Source: Rhizobium esperanzae (GTDB lineage Bacteria > Pseudomonadota > Alphaproteobacteria > Rhizobiales > Rhizobiaceae). From it: a stretch of 64,000 bases of DNA. Numbering within the stretch: position 1 is the first letter of the stretch; every line of letters starts with the position of its first letter. Location of the stretch: assembly GCF_002204185.1 (NCBI RefSeq), contig NZ_MXPU01000011.1:162792-226791 (forward strand), in the 5' to 3' direction. A model generated the notes under the pieces. That model made no database searches and was not told where the DNA came from. It saw nothing but the letters and a program-made list of their open reading frames with translations. A program made the translations under genes and the position numbers. Below are positions 51,813-60,351 of this stretch, piece after piece.

Positions 51813-52846
51813 TCGGTATCGCTGTTGTCGGATATGGGTATTGGGGTCCGAATCTGGTTCGTAACATCTCGGAAGCGGCCGGCGCCCACCTTGTTTCAGT
51901 CTGTGATCTCAATGTCGAACGGTTAGGGGCCGTCAAAAGCCGGTACCCCGCAATAACAGTCACCGACAATTTCGAGGAAGTCTTGCGCGATCCGAGAGTC
52001 GACGCGATCGCCATCGCGACGCCGGTCTCGACACATTTCAAGCTTGCAATGCAGGCGATGATGGCCGGAAAGCATGTCTTCGTCGAAAAGCCGATGGCAG
52101 CGACGGCGGAAGAAGCGTCGCGAATGGTCGACGAAGCTGCGCGCCGGCGCCTCGTGCTGGCCGTGGATCATACCTTCGTCCACACCGGCGCCGTCCGGAA
52201 AATGCGCGAACTGGTCGAAAGCGGCCTTGGCGACATGTATTATTATGACTCGGTTCGGGTCAATCTCGGGCTCTTCCAGCATGATGTCAGCGTCATCTGG
52301 GACCTCGCCGTGCACGACCTTTCCATCCTGGACCACGTCCTGCAGGAAAAACCGGTGGCTGTTTCTGCAACGGGCATGAGCCACGTGCTCGGCGAGCCGG
52401 AGAACATCGCCTATCTGACGCTCTTTTTCGAGAGCAAGCTCATCGCGCACATCCACGTCAATTGGCTTGCGCCGGTCAAGGTGCGCCGCACGCTGATCGG
52501 CGGCAGCAACAAGATGATCGTCTATGACGATCTCGAGCCCAGCGAAAAGATCAAGGTCTATGACAAGGGCATCACAATGTGCCCAAATTCCGATGCGTAT
52601 GGCGAGAAGGTGCATCAGATGCTGGTCGGCTACCGCAGCGGCGATATGTGGGCGCCCAAGCTCGATATGACCGAGGCATTGAAGCGCGAACTGGATCACT
52701 TCGTCGAGTGCATCGAACAGAATTCCCGGCCCATTACGGACGGGCATGCCGGGTTGCGTGTCGTTCGAGTCCTTGAAGCCGCAAGCCGGTCGCTCGCACA
52801 GCGCGGTCGTATCGTCGAGCTCGAAGAGGCGAGGCGCATCGCATGA
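51809..52846 (+). CDS. Gfo/Idh/MocA family dehydrogenase, WbpB/WlbA-like
   Basis: A 345-residue NAD-dependent enzyme. The Rossmann motif AVVGYGYWGPNLVRNI opens it, EKPMAATAEEASRM is near residue 94, and WDLAVHDLSILDHVL near 170 supplies the catalytic His region. With the WbpD- and WbpE-like neighbours it should oxidise C3 of a UDP-HexNAc(A) so that the aminotransferase can act. It overlaps both neighbours by 4 bp. Confidence 0.88.
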   Translation: MIGIAVVGYGYWGPNLVRNISEAAGAHLVSVCDLNVERLGAVKSRYPAITVTDNFEEVLRDPRVDAIAIATPVSTHFKLAMQAMMAGKHVFVEKPMAATAEEASRMVDEAARRRLVLAVDHTFVHTGAVRKMRELVESGLGDMYYYDSVRVNLGLFQHDVSVIWDLAVHDLSILDHVLQEKPVAVSATGMSHVLGEPENIAYLTLFFESKLIAHIHVNWLAPVKVRRTLIGGSNKMIVYDDLEPSEKIKVYDKGITMCPNSDAYGEKVHQMLVGYRSGDMWAPKLDMTEALKRELDHFVECIEQNSRPITDGHAGLRVVRVLEAASRSLAQRGRIVELEEARRIA

Positions 52847-53946
52847 TCCCCTTTCTGGACCTCAAAGCACAATATCAATCGATCAAGAGCGAAATCGACG
52901 CCGCCGTGCTCGGCGTGCTCGCCTCTGGGCAATACATACTGGGCGAGGAAGTCATCCGCCTCGAGCAGGAATTCGCGGATTATTGCAACGTCAAACACGC
53001 GATCGCCGTCAACACCGGGACGAGTGCCCTGCATCTGTCTTTGCTTGCGGCGGGCATTGGTCCCGGCGATGAAGTCATCACAGTGCCATTCACCTTTGTC
53101 GCGACTGTTTCGGCGATCTGCTATACGGGCGCAACACCCGTATTCGTCGATGTCGAGCCGGTGACGCTGACCATGGATCCGGCTCAGCTCGAGGCGAAGA
53201 TCACCTCCCGTACCAAGGCCATCATCCCCGTCCATCTCTATGGTCAGATGGCGGGTATGGATGGCATCATGGCAGTCGCTGATCGCTACCAGATCCCGGT
53301 CATCGAGGACGCCTGCCAGGCACATGGCGCCCGGTATAAGGGCGTGCGCGCCGGCAGCATCGGCGCATCTGGCTGCTTCAGCTTCTATCCGGGCAAGAAC
53401 CTCGGCGCCTGCGGCGAGGGCGGGATCGCCGTCACGAACAGCGATGAGCAGGCCAAGACAATGCGCATGCTGCGGGATTGGGGTCAGGAGCAGCGCTATC
53501 ATCATCTGCTGAAGGGCTTCAACTATCGCATGGACGCCATCCAGGGAGCCATTCTGCGTGTCAAGCTCCGGCATCTCGAAGCCTGGACCGAAGCCCGTCG
53601 TTCGCATGGTCGCCGCTACTCCTCGCTGCTTGCAGGATCGCCGCATTTGCGAACGCCTGTCGAAGTGCCGGAGCGGCGGCATGTCTACCATGTCTACGCC
53701 ATCAGAAGCCATGATCGGGACGGCCTGCAACGTGTGCTCACAGCAGAGGGCATTCCATCCGGCCTGCACTATCCTATTCCCGTTCATTTGCAGAAGGCCC
53801 ATGCCGACCTCGGTTACCAAGCAGGCGACTTCCCGGTCTCGGAAGCTGCCGCACGCGAGGTTCTCTCCTTACCGATCTATCCTGAAATGCCCGTACAGCA
53901 CGTCGATCAGGTCGCGGCTGCGCTGGAGTATGCCTATGTCAGCTAG
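52843..53946 (+). CDS. DegT/DnrJ/EryC1/StrS aminotransferase, WbpE-like
   Basis: A 367-residue PLP enzyme. VNTGTSALHLSLLAAGIGPGDEVITVPFTFVAT near residue 50, VIEDACQAHGARYKG near 150 and the PLP lysine in CFSFYPGKNLGACGEGG near 180 are typical. It transfers an amino group to a 3-keto (WbpE type) or 4-keto nucleotide sugar; the WbpB- and WbpD-like partners favour C3. It starts ATGA-coupled and ends 11 bp inside the next gene. Confidence 0.9.
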   Translation: MIPFLDLKAQYQSIKSEIDAAVLGVLASGQYILGEEVIRLEQEFADYCNVKHAIAVNTGTSALHLSLLAAGIGPGDEVITVPFTFVATVSAICYTGATPVFVDVEPVTLTMDPAQLEAKITSRTKAIIPVHLYGQMAGMDGIMAVADRYQIPVIEDACQAHGARYKGVRAGSIGASGCFSFYPGKNLGACGEGGIAVTNSDEQAKTMRMLRDWGQEQRYHHLLKGFNYRMDAIQGAILRVKLRHLEAWTEARRSHGRRYSSLLAGSPHLRTPVEVPERRHVYHVYAIRSHDRDGLQRVLTAEGIPSGLHYPIPVHLQKAHADLGYQAGDFPVSEAAAREVLSLPIYPEMPVQHVDQVAAALEYAYVS

Positions 53947-54652
53947 TCCACGCGAGGCTCGCGTCGTGCTGGCCGTCCACGGCCGCAGCCAGAAGCCGGC
54001 AGATCCAGCCTATCAGGCGGGGCTCGTCGAAGAGCTCAGGCAATCATATGGGCGCGCCGGCCTGATCGAACTCTACGGCCGCTTCGCGACAGGCGACGGC
54101 GTCGTCGACGCGCTGATGCGCAAAGCCATCTGGCAGGCTATCACGCGGAGCTGCGGCGAAGGTCTGCAGGTCGCAGGCGGCGCTGGTTTCAAACATCCGG
54201 AAACGTTCGAAATCGGCAATGGCGTGTTCATCGGTGCTCAGGCCTACATCCAGGGACGCTACGATGGCACTTGCGTCATCGGCGACAATGTCTGGATCGG
54301 CCCGATGGCCTATTTCGACGCGCGCGACCTCGTGATCGAGGATTCTGTCGGGTGGGGGCCGGGCGCCAAGGTGCTTGGCTCGACCCACACCGCAGTGCCG
54401 ATAGACGTTCCGATCATCCGTACGGATCTTGAAATCAAGCCGGTACGCATCTGTGCAGAGGCCGATATCGGAACGAATGCGACCATTCTTCCCGGTGTGA
54501 CCATCGGGAAGGGGGCGATCGTTGGAGCGGGAGCAGTCGTGGTTTCCGACGTCGAGCCGTTCTCGGTTGCCGCCGGTGTCCCGGCGAAATTCATACGTTG
54601 GCGTTCGGAGAATGATCCGATGACGAACATGTCGCGTGAGGGAAGATCATGA
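53936..54652 (+). CDS. Second left-handed beta-helix acyltransferase
   Basis: A 238-residue protein. About 80 residues of unfamiliar N-terminal sequence precede a hexapeptide-repeat domain (GFKHPETFEIGNGVFIGAQAYIQG, then IGTNATILPGVTIGKGAIVGAGAVV), as in WbbJ-type O-acetyl and N-acyl transferases. GGAG lies 8 nt before the ATG at 53936, inside the end of the aminotransferase gene. It differs from the WbpD-like gene, so it may acylate a second amino or hydroxyl group. Confidence 0.82.
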   Translation: MSASPREARVVLAVHGRSQKPADPAYQAGLVEELRQSYGRAGLIELYGRFATGDGVVDALMRKAIWQAITRSCGEGLQVAGGAGFKHPETFEIGNGVFIGAQAYIQGRYDGTCVIGDNVWIGPMAYFDARDLVIEDSVGWGPGAKVLGSTHTAVPIDVPIIRTDLEIKPVRICAEADIGTNATILPGVTIGKGAIVGAGAVVVSDVEPFSVAAGVPAKFIRWRSENDPMTNMSREGRS

Positions 54653-55623
54653 GAAACAAACGAGTGCTCATCACCGGCGGTGCCGGTCTGATCGGTTCGC
54701 ATATTGCCGATCTTGTTGCATTGGAAAAGCCTCGCGAGATCATCGTCCTGGACAATTTCGTGCGTGGGCGCCGGGACAATCTCAGCACGGCAATATCAAG
54801 CGGCTCCGTCAACATCATCGAGGGCGATATCCGCGACAGGGCACTTCTGGCGAAAATCTTTGAAGGCGTCGACATCGTCTTTCACCAGGCGGCGATCCGC
54901 ATCACGCAATGCGCGGAAGAACCGCGGCTCGCCTTCGATGTTCTGGCCGAGGGCACGTTCAACGTCCTCGAAGCTGCCGTGAAGGCAGGCGTGTCGAAGG
55001 TCGTTGCTGCTTCCTCCGCCTCTGTGCTGGGGCTTGCCGAAAGCTTCCCGACGACCGAACAGCATCATCCCTACAATAACCGGACGATCTACGGCGCGGC
55101 CAAGACCTTCAACGAGGGTCTATTGCGCAGTTTCGCGGAAATGTACGGCCTGCGCTATGTGGCGCTGCGCTATTTCAACGTCTACGGGCCGAGAATGGAC
55201 GTTTACGGCGCCTATACGGAAGTTCTGATCCGCTGGATGGAACGTCTGGCGGCCGGAATGCCGCCGCTCGTCTATGGAGACGGCAGCCAGACGATGGACT
55301 TCGTCGATGCACGCGATATCGCGCGGGCAAACATGCTGGCGGCAAAGAGCGACGTTACGGACGAGGTGTTCAACGTCGCGAGCGGCAGGGAAATAAGCCT
55401 GCTGGAACTCGCGCAGATGCTGAGCGATATCATGGGATCCTCACTCGAGCCGCAGCACAAAGAGGCGCGCGCCGTCAACGGCGTCACGCGTCGTCTTGCC
55501 GATACCAGCAAGGCCGAAAGGCTTCTCGGCTTCAAGGCGGAAATCTCGATGGAGCAGGGGCTTCGTGATCTTGTCGCGTGGTGGCAGTCGAAGACTGCTT
55601 CGGCAGGAGGCCAGGCTGCATGA
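54649..55623 (+). CDS. NAD-dependent nucleotide-sugar epimerase/dehydratase
   Basis: A 324-residue extended SDR. TGGAGLIGSHIADLVA opens it, the catalytic YGAAK is near residue 148 after ASSASVLGL, and RYFNVYGPRMDVYG follows near 180. It may be a 4-epimerase or 4,6-dehydratase; the exact reaction is not clear. It is ATGA-coupled to both neighbours and lies between the acyltransferase and the second aminotransferase, so it probably supplies that enzyme's keto sugar. Confidence 0.88.
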   Translation: MRNKRVLITGGAGLIGSHIADLVALEKPREIIVLDNFVRGRRDNLSTAISSGSVNIIEGDIRDRALLAKIFEGVDIVFHQAAIRITQCAEEPRLAFDVLAEGTFNVLEAAVKAGVSKVVAASSASVLGLAESFPTTEQHHPYNNRTIYGAAKTFNEGLLRSFAEMYGLRYVALRYFNVYGPRMDVYGAYTEVLIRWMERLAAGMPPLVYGDGSQTMDFVDARDIARANMLAAKSDVTDEVFNVASGREISLLELAQMLSDIMGSSLEPQHKEARAVNGVTRRLADTSKAERLLGFKAEISMEQGLRDLVAWWQSKTASAGGQAA

Positions 55624-56837
55624 GCCCGCTGTTATCGACGATTCCCGTCGCCAAACCCGTTCTCGGAGAGGAAGAGGCTGAAGCCACGCGCCGCGTCATC
55701 CTGTCGGGGTGGGTGACGCAAGGGCCGGAAGTCGCGGCATTTGAGAAGGAATTCGCAGCCTTCGTCGGCACCGAGCACGCTTGTGCCGTTTCCAACTGCA
55801 CGACCGCGCTTCATCTCGCCTTGATGGCGGTCGGCATCGGTACCGGTGATGAAGTCATCACGGTCAGCCATTCGTTCATCGCCACCGCGAACGCTGTTCG
55901 GTACTGCAATGCGGTGCCCGTCTTCGTCGACATCGAGCCGGATGGCTACAATATCGACCCCAGCTTGATCGAAACGGCAATCACGCCCCGCACCAAGGCA
56001 ATCCTGTGCGTGCATCAGCTCGGCATGCCCTGCGATCTCCGTTCGATCGTGGAGATCGGCAAGCGCCATTCGATACCGGTTATCGAGGATGCGGCCTGTG
56101 CGACGGGAAGCGAAATCCTTTGGGACGGGCGTTGGGAAAAGATCGGCAAGCCGCATGGCGACATTGCCTGCTTCTCCTTCCATCCCCGAAAGGTCGTCAC
56201 GACGGGTGACGGCGGCATGCTGACGACGGCGAACCCGGAATATGACCGAAAATTCCGGCTGTGGCGCCAGCATGGCATGAGCGTCACCGACGCTGTCCGC
56301 CACGGCTCGAAACAGGTGATTTTCGAAGACTATGATGAACTGGGCTACAACTATCGCATGACCGACCTCCAGGCCGCGGTCGGACGGGTGCAACTCCGCC
56401 GGCTACCGGAGCTGGTTGCAGAGCGAAGGCGGATTGCCGCTCTATATTGCGAGCACCTGTCGACGATCGCCGGCCTAAAGCTGCCGATGGAGCCTGATTG
56501 GGCCCGCAGCAACTGGCAGAGCTTCTGTGTGAGATTACCTGATGCCGTCGACCAACGGGCAGTCATGCAGGTACTGCTCGATCAAGGGATATCGACCAGG
56601 CGCGGCGTGATGAACATTCATCTGGAAGGAGCCTATTCCGGGCTGAGCGTCCATCGAGCCGCCACTGGCCTGGCGCGAAGCGTGTCAGCACAGCAGGAAA
56701 CGATGATCCTGCCGCTCTTCGCCCAGATTACGGACCTCGACATCGTCAGGGTTGTTGAGGCACTTCGCGCAGCCCTTGAGGAGGCGACCGTCGGAGCCGC
56801 CAAGGTCCAACGTCCCATGGATATCGCTGTCGCCTGA
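55620..56837 (+). CDS. Second DegT/DnrJ/EryC1/StrS aminotransferase
   Basis: A 405-residue PLP enzyme, only distantly similar to the one at 52843. AVSNCTTALHLALMAVGIGTGDEVITVSHSFIAT near residue 60, VIEDAACATGSEI near 160 and the PLP lysine in CFSFHPRKVVTTGDGG near 195 mark it. It resembles PglE/Per-type sugar 4-aminotransferases. It is the last gene of the operon, with a stem-loop 30 bp after its stop. Confidence 0.9.
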   Translation: MSPLLSTIPVAKPVLGEEEAEATRRVILSGWVTQGPEVAAFEKEFAAFVGTEHACAVSNCTTALHLALMAVGIGTGDEVITVSHSFIATANAVRYCNAVPVFVDIEPDGYNIDPSLIETAITPRTKAILCVHQLGMPCDLRSIVEIGKRHSIPVIEDAACATGSEILWDGRWEKIGKPHGDIACFSFHPRKVVTTGDGGMLTTANPEYDRKFRLWRQHGMSVTDAVRHGSKQVIFEDYDELGYNYRMTDLQAAVGRVQLRRLPELVAERRRIAALYCEHLSTIAGLKLPMEPDWARSNWQSFCVRLPDAVDQRAVMQVLLDQGISTRRGVMNIHLEGAYSGLSVHRAATGLARSVSAQQETMILPLFAQITDLDIVRVVEALRAALEEATVGAAKVQRPMDIAVA

Positions 56838-56866
56838 AAGCCATCTCCTGATACGTCAATTTGCAT

Positions 56867-56908
56867 AACAAACAATGCGCGGATCTGAGGATGCGCGCAT
56901 TGTTCGTT
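56867..56908 (+). terminator. Stem-loop terminator of the amino-sugar operon
   Basis: AACAAACAATGCGCG (56867-56881) and CGCGCATTGTTCGTT (56894-56908) pair at 14 of 15 positions around a 12-nt loop. The T-rich 3' arm is weak, but it sits where the operon should end. Confidence 0.65.
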
Positions 56909-56990
56909 AGAGCACCAGGAAAGTGCGAAACGGTTTTCCCAGGCAAACCGCGAGCGGCCCTGAGTTTCCGTGAAGAGCTGAATCGCTCTA
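56908..56990. repeat. Interspersed rhizobial repeat between convergent operons
   Basis: TAGAGC (56908-56913) and GCTCTA (56985-56990) bound 83 bp that include AAACGGTTTTCCC, a string common in Rhizobium intergenic repeats. It separates the amino-sugar operon from the convergent Wzx gene. Confidence 0.55.
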
Positions 56991-56991
56991 G

Positions 56992-58497
56992 CTAGGCTGA
57001 CTTCGTGATCCAACCGCGAATCATGGCCGGCACGGACTCCGGCGGAAGCAGGTCGACCAGCATGCGCAGTGAATACAACCCACAGACAAGGACGGCGACG
57101 AAGCCGATCACCGTCGCCTGCCACAGCGGCAAAATCGAGAACATCAGGAATACCAGCCCCGATGCGGGCAAGAAAAGCAACGCGTGTCGGCGATTGGCGG
57201 CGGACCAGCGAAAACCGGTCAATTTGCGGACGATCACATAGATCAGGATGCCGTGCCAGACATAGAGGCCAAAAAATGCCATGCCGGCTCCTTGGGTACC
57301 AAGCAGCGATACCAGGAGCCAGGCAAGCCCAACATGCACGACTGCAGCCGCAACCTCAGTCCAGAAGAAAATCGCCTGGGTGTTCTTCGCCACGACGATG
57401 AAACCCATCGGCCAGGAAATAATGCGCAGCATCATGCCGAGACAGATCCAGCGCAGAAGTTCGACTGCCCCGTGGAATTCTGCCGAATAGAACAGGCTCA
57501 TCATGAGCGGCGCCAGCGTCAGCGTGCCGAGCAGACCGGGGCCGGCGAGCAGCATGCTGGCTTCGGCCTGTTCGTTGACGAGCCGGTTGCATTCGACATC
57601 GTTGTCGATCATTGCAGTCAGGCGAGGATAGAAATCCGTCCCCATGGCCTGCAGGATGAAGCCGGCGTAGAGACCGCCGAGACCCCAGGCAGCTTGATAC
57701 AATCCCGCCGCCATGACGCCGCCTTCCTTCAGCACGATGATGCGGATGGCGTAGGCCGCGCCGAAGGTCAGAAGCCCGCTTGCCATAAAGACGAACCCGA
57801 GCCGGAGCAGCGCCGACACCTGCCGGCCGAACTGGCGCGCCGACATCGGGTAGGGATTTGGAAAGATCCGCCGGCTGTACCACCACGTCGGAACGATTGA
57901 GGCAGCTGCAATGAGCACAAGCGACGGTGCGATCGCCTGCACCCCGAAGAGATAGATCAGAGGGATACTCACCGCTGTACCGAAGAGCCCGGCAAGCACG
58001 TTGATACGGGCAAGATCCGCAATTCCGCGCATACCCTGAATCAATGCGCCTTGCCCCGCAGACACCAGCCGGAAGAAAACGGCGAGCGACAGCAGCACAA
58101 TGCCCCCGACGTGCTGGTAATCACCGAAGGTGAAACTTGAGACAGGATACGCCAATGCGGCAAGAAGGAGCGCCCCAAAGAGCGCCAGCACCACTGATAT
58201 GCGTCTCAGTACGGTCGCCGATTGGGCGATCCTGGTTGTATCGCCGGTGCCGGCTGCCTCAGCGACCTGACGCACGCCACTGCCGCCGACGCCCAGGCCG
58301 GCGAGGGACTGCGCCATATCCACGATCGAGCTGTAAAGGCCCATCAGCCCGATGCCTTCCGGCCCGAGCAGGACGGCCATGGCTTTGTTTCTGACGATGC
58401 TGAGTGCGACGTTGACGAGCGAAGAGCCGCCCATCAGCATCGTCGATTTGAGGATCTGGGTATAGGTCTGGCTTGGTGGGATCATTCTGAAAGTCAT
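56992..58497 (-). CDS. Wzx-type polysaccharide flippase
   Basis: A 501-residue protein with about twelve to fourteen transmembrane helices. LMGGSSLVNVALSIVRNKAMAVLLGPEGIGLMGLYSSI is typical of the MviN/Wzx (PST) family. It moves lipid-linked repeat units across the inner membrane. The start is the ATG at 58497; an ATG four codons later is possible. It follows the Wza-like gene by 19 bp and so shares its operon. Confidence 0.9.
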   Translation of the reverse strand: MTFRMIPPSQTYTQILKSTMLMGGSSLVNVALSIVRNKAMAVLLGPEGIGLMGLYSSIVDMAQSLAGLGVGGSGVRQVAEAAGTGDTTRIAQSATVLRRISVVLALFGALLLAALAYPVSSFTFGDYQHVGGIVLLSLAVFFRLVSAGQGALIQGMRGIADLARINVLAGLFGTAVSIPLIYLFGVQAIAPSLVLIAAASIVPTWWYSRRIFPNPYPMSARQFGRQVSALLRLGFVFMASGLLTFGAAYAIRIIVLKEGGVMAAGLYQAAWGLGGLYAGFILQAMGTDFYPRLTAMIDNDVECNRLVNEQAEASMLLAGPGLLGTLTLAPLMMSLFYSAEFHGAVELLRWICLGMMLRIISWPMGFIVVAKNTQAIFFWTEVAAAVVHVGLAWLLVSLLGTQGAGMAFFGLYVWHGILIYVIVRKLTGFRWSAANRRHALLFLPASGLVFLMFSILPLWQATVIGFVAVLVCGLYSLRMLVDLLPPESVPAMIRGWITKSA

Positions 58498-58516
58498 CGA
58501 AAGCCCCAGCCCGTTA

Positions 58517-59827
58517 TCATCGGCTTACCTGACTGACATTCGCCCCTGTCTGGACAGGCAGCGCGGCGGCGTCTTCGGATGACGCATCGGCGGTGCGTAC
58601 CCGAGTCACCCTGACCACGTCGCCCGGTGCCAGCTCCGTCATTTCGGAAGCCTGGAATTGACTGACCTCACCCTTTTCCCGCCGGCTCACGATGAACGTC
58701 AGCGGCAGTTCTTCATTGTAATTCTTCACGCTAGCGCCGCTCGACAGCTCCTCGAGAAGCAGTTGTTGCGTGGTGTCACGCTTCAATTTGAGCTGATCGA
58801 GGCTGGCCTTTTCCGCCTGTAGCTCGGTAGCGAGCTCGTTGCGGCGAGTGTCGGAAAGTCCCTCGAGACTACGCGTCGTCTCGTTGATTGCCTGGCGTCC
58901 CCGCATGATGGCAGTCACGAGATCGAGCCGATCCGAGCGATAGGTGGTGAGCAATCGTTCCAGATCCATCTGACGTGAGCTGATCGTCAGGCCCTTCTGG
59001 ACCAACGTCTTCACGCTCGTCAGTTGTTCCTCCACTGACTGGATATTGTCATCCGAGCCTTTCAGCTTTTCTTGCAGCGTTTCGATTTCCGCAGTCAAGA
59101 GATTACGCAATTCGGTGAGCGCTACCGACTGTCTGTCCAGCGCGCTTGCACGGGCCTGAAAAATGACCCGCTCCTCCTGGTAGATACTCTCGGCATATTG
59201 CCGATCGGCGGCGGGCGGCTGATCGAAGACTATCTCCTTCGCGTCGGCCATCTCCGCCTGCAGCCGCGCGAGCTTTGCCGAACTGCGCAGCAGCGAATGG
59301 TCAATGTCCCGCAAATCGCCGGCAAGCCTGATCGCCTGCGATTGCTGCTGCGCCGCCGCCCGCAACGGGCCGCCGCTCATTGCGAGGGATTGCAAGACGC
59401 TGAGGCCGGAGCGAAACTTGTATTCTCCCGGCGCCATCACGTCTCCCACCACGTAGATGGAGGAATAGTCCAGAACGTCGATGGTCACTGCAGGTGCCTG
59501 GGTCAGACCCATCTTTGCCTGAAGGCGCTTGGCAATCTCGATGGTAAGGCCCTCATTGTCGAGATTGGCGACCGCCAGCGCCCCCAGGAAGGGCAGGGAG
59601 ATTATCCCTGAATCCGAAACAGTGTATTCCCCACTGATCCCATCCAGCCGATCAAACTGACCCTTGGACGGTATCCATTGCACGACGCTCAGACGGATTT
59701 TCGTTTGTGGAGCGAAGAACGCGCTATCGGCGAGAGCCGGCGACACCGCTCCGGCAAGTAGGGCGAGTACACCGATGACAAACGTCGTGCGAAAGAGCAG
59801 CTGGGGGATGCGGTGCGATGAATTCAT
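58517..59827 (-). CDS. Wza-like polysaccharide export protein with long coiled coil
   Basis: A 436-residue exported protein. A signal peptide (ending SPALADS) is followed by the Poly_export domain (GEYTVSDSGIISLPFLGALAVANL), an SLBB domain (VYVVGDVMAPGEYKFRSG-type) near residue 130, and an unusual coiled coil of about 200 residues (Glu/Gln/Leu-rich). The end has SQFQASEMTELAPGDVVRVTRV. Rhizobial ExoF/PssN-like proteins have this layout. I chose the ATG at 59827 because it overlaps the previous stop as ATGA and GGCGAG lies 8 nt upstream. It has no lipobox Cys. It would form the periplasmic/outer-membrane exit. Confidence 0.88.
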   Translation of the reverse strand: MNSSHRIPQLLFRTTFVIGVLALLAGAVSPALADSAFFAPQTKIRLSVVQWIPSKGQFDRLDGISGEYTVSDSGIISLPFLGALAVANLDNEGLTIEIAKRLQAKMGLTQAPAVTIDVLDYSSIYVVGDVMAPGEYKFRSGLSVLQSLAMSGGPLRAAAQQQSQAIRLAGDLRDIDHSLLRSSAKLARLQAEMADAKEIVFDQPPAADRQYAESIYQEERVIFQARASALDRQSVALTELRNLLTAEIETLQEKLKGSDDNIQSVEEQLTSVKTLVQKGLTISSRQMDLERLLTTYRSDRLDLVTAIMRGRQAINETTRSLEGLSDTRRNELATELQAEKASLDQLKLKRDTTQQLLLEELSSGASVKNYNEELPLTFIVSRREKGEVSQFQASEMTELAPGDVVRVTRVRTADASSEDAAALPVQTGANVSQVSR

Positions 59828-60162
59828 ATACATATCTCGCCTGCAAAACATCCTTGAACGGATGCTGATCCAATGCCTTGACGCTGTTCGACCGCCGGCC
59901 GGCAGCTCAGAAGCCGCATCGCTAGTGTGCCGTCTGGCGAAGGCTTGAGGAAGGTGAAGGTCGTTTGCTTTGCCTCATCACTATTGATGAGATGGGGTGG
60001 GTGCATCAGTCTAAAATCGAGCAGGAGCGTATATCTCAGAGAGGTATCATCCTGAAAAATCACGAGATCATGCACGCAGGAATAGGTGCGTTCGCCGTGA
60101 AGGACCGCGATCGCATAGGCGTGCCGGATTGAAGACACCCCGATGCAGACGGCCTTTGCCAT
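59824..60162 (-). CDS. Hypothetical protein coupled to the Wza-like gene
   Basis: A 112-residue ORF whose stop overlaps the next start by 4 bp (ATGA), as in the rest of the locus. It contains SSIRHAYAIAVLHGERTYSCVHDLVIF, with regular hydrophobic periodicity. The frame stays open upstream for 34 codons that also look protein-like (YAFRSTDGILWATAVDA) but offer no start codon, so the gene may be 5'-truncated or use an unusual start. I recognise no family. Confidence 0.5.
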   Translation of the reverse strand: MAKAVCIGVSSIRHAYAIAVLHGERTYSCVHDLVIFQDDTSLRYTLLLDFRLMHPPHLINSDEAKQTTFTFLKPSPDGTLAMRLLSCRPAVEQRQGIGSASVQGCFAGEICI

Positions 60163-60351
60163 CGCTTGGTCGACCGGGCCGTTGCTTCCCGTTTGGGCGT
60201 TTACAGCGTCAACGGCCGTTGCCCAAAGGATGCCGTCTGTAGAGCGAAAGGCGTAGGATATACTCGCTTATTTTTCGACTATACTTCCCAGAGTCGTATC
60301 AAACGATCCTCATAGATTTGATCCCGATTAATATAGCGAGGGGTACCCGCC

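Noticed and set aside
52696..53820. A 374-codon minus-strand frame opposite the first aminotransferase
   Set aside because: It is antisense to a clear DegT enzyme and has the His/Asp/Arg-rich look of a shadow frame.
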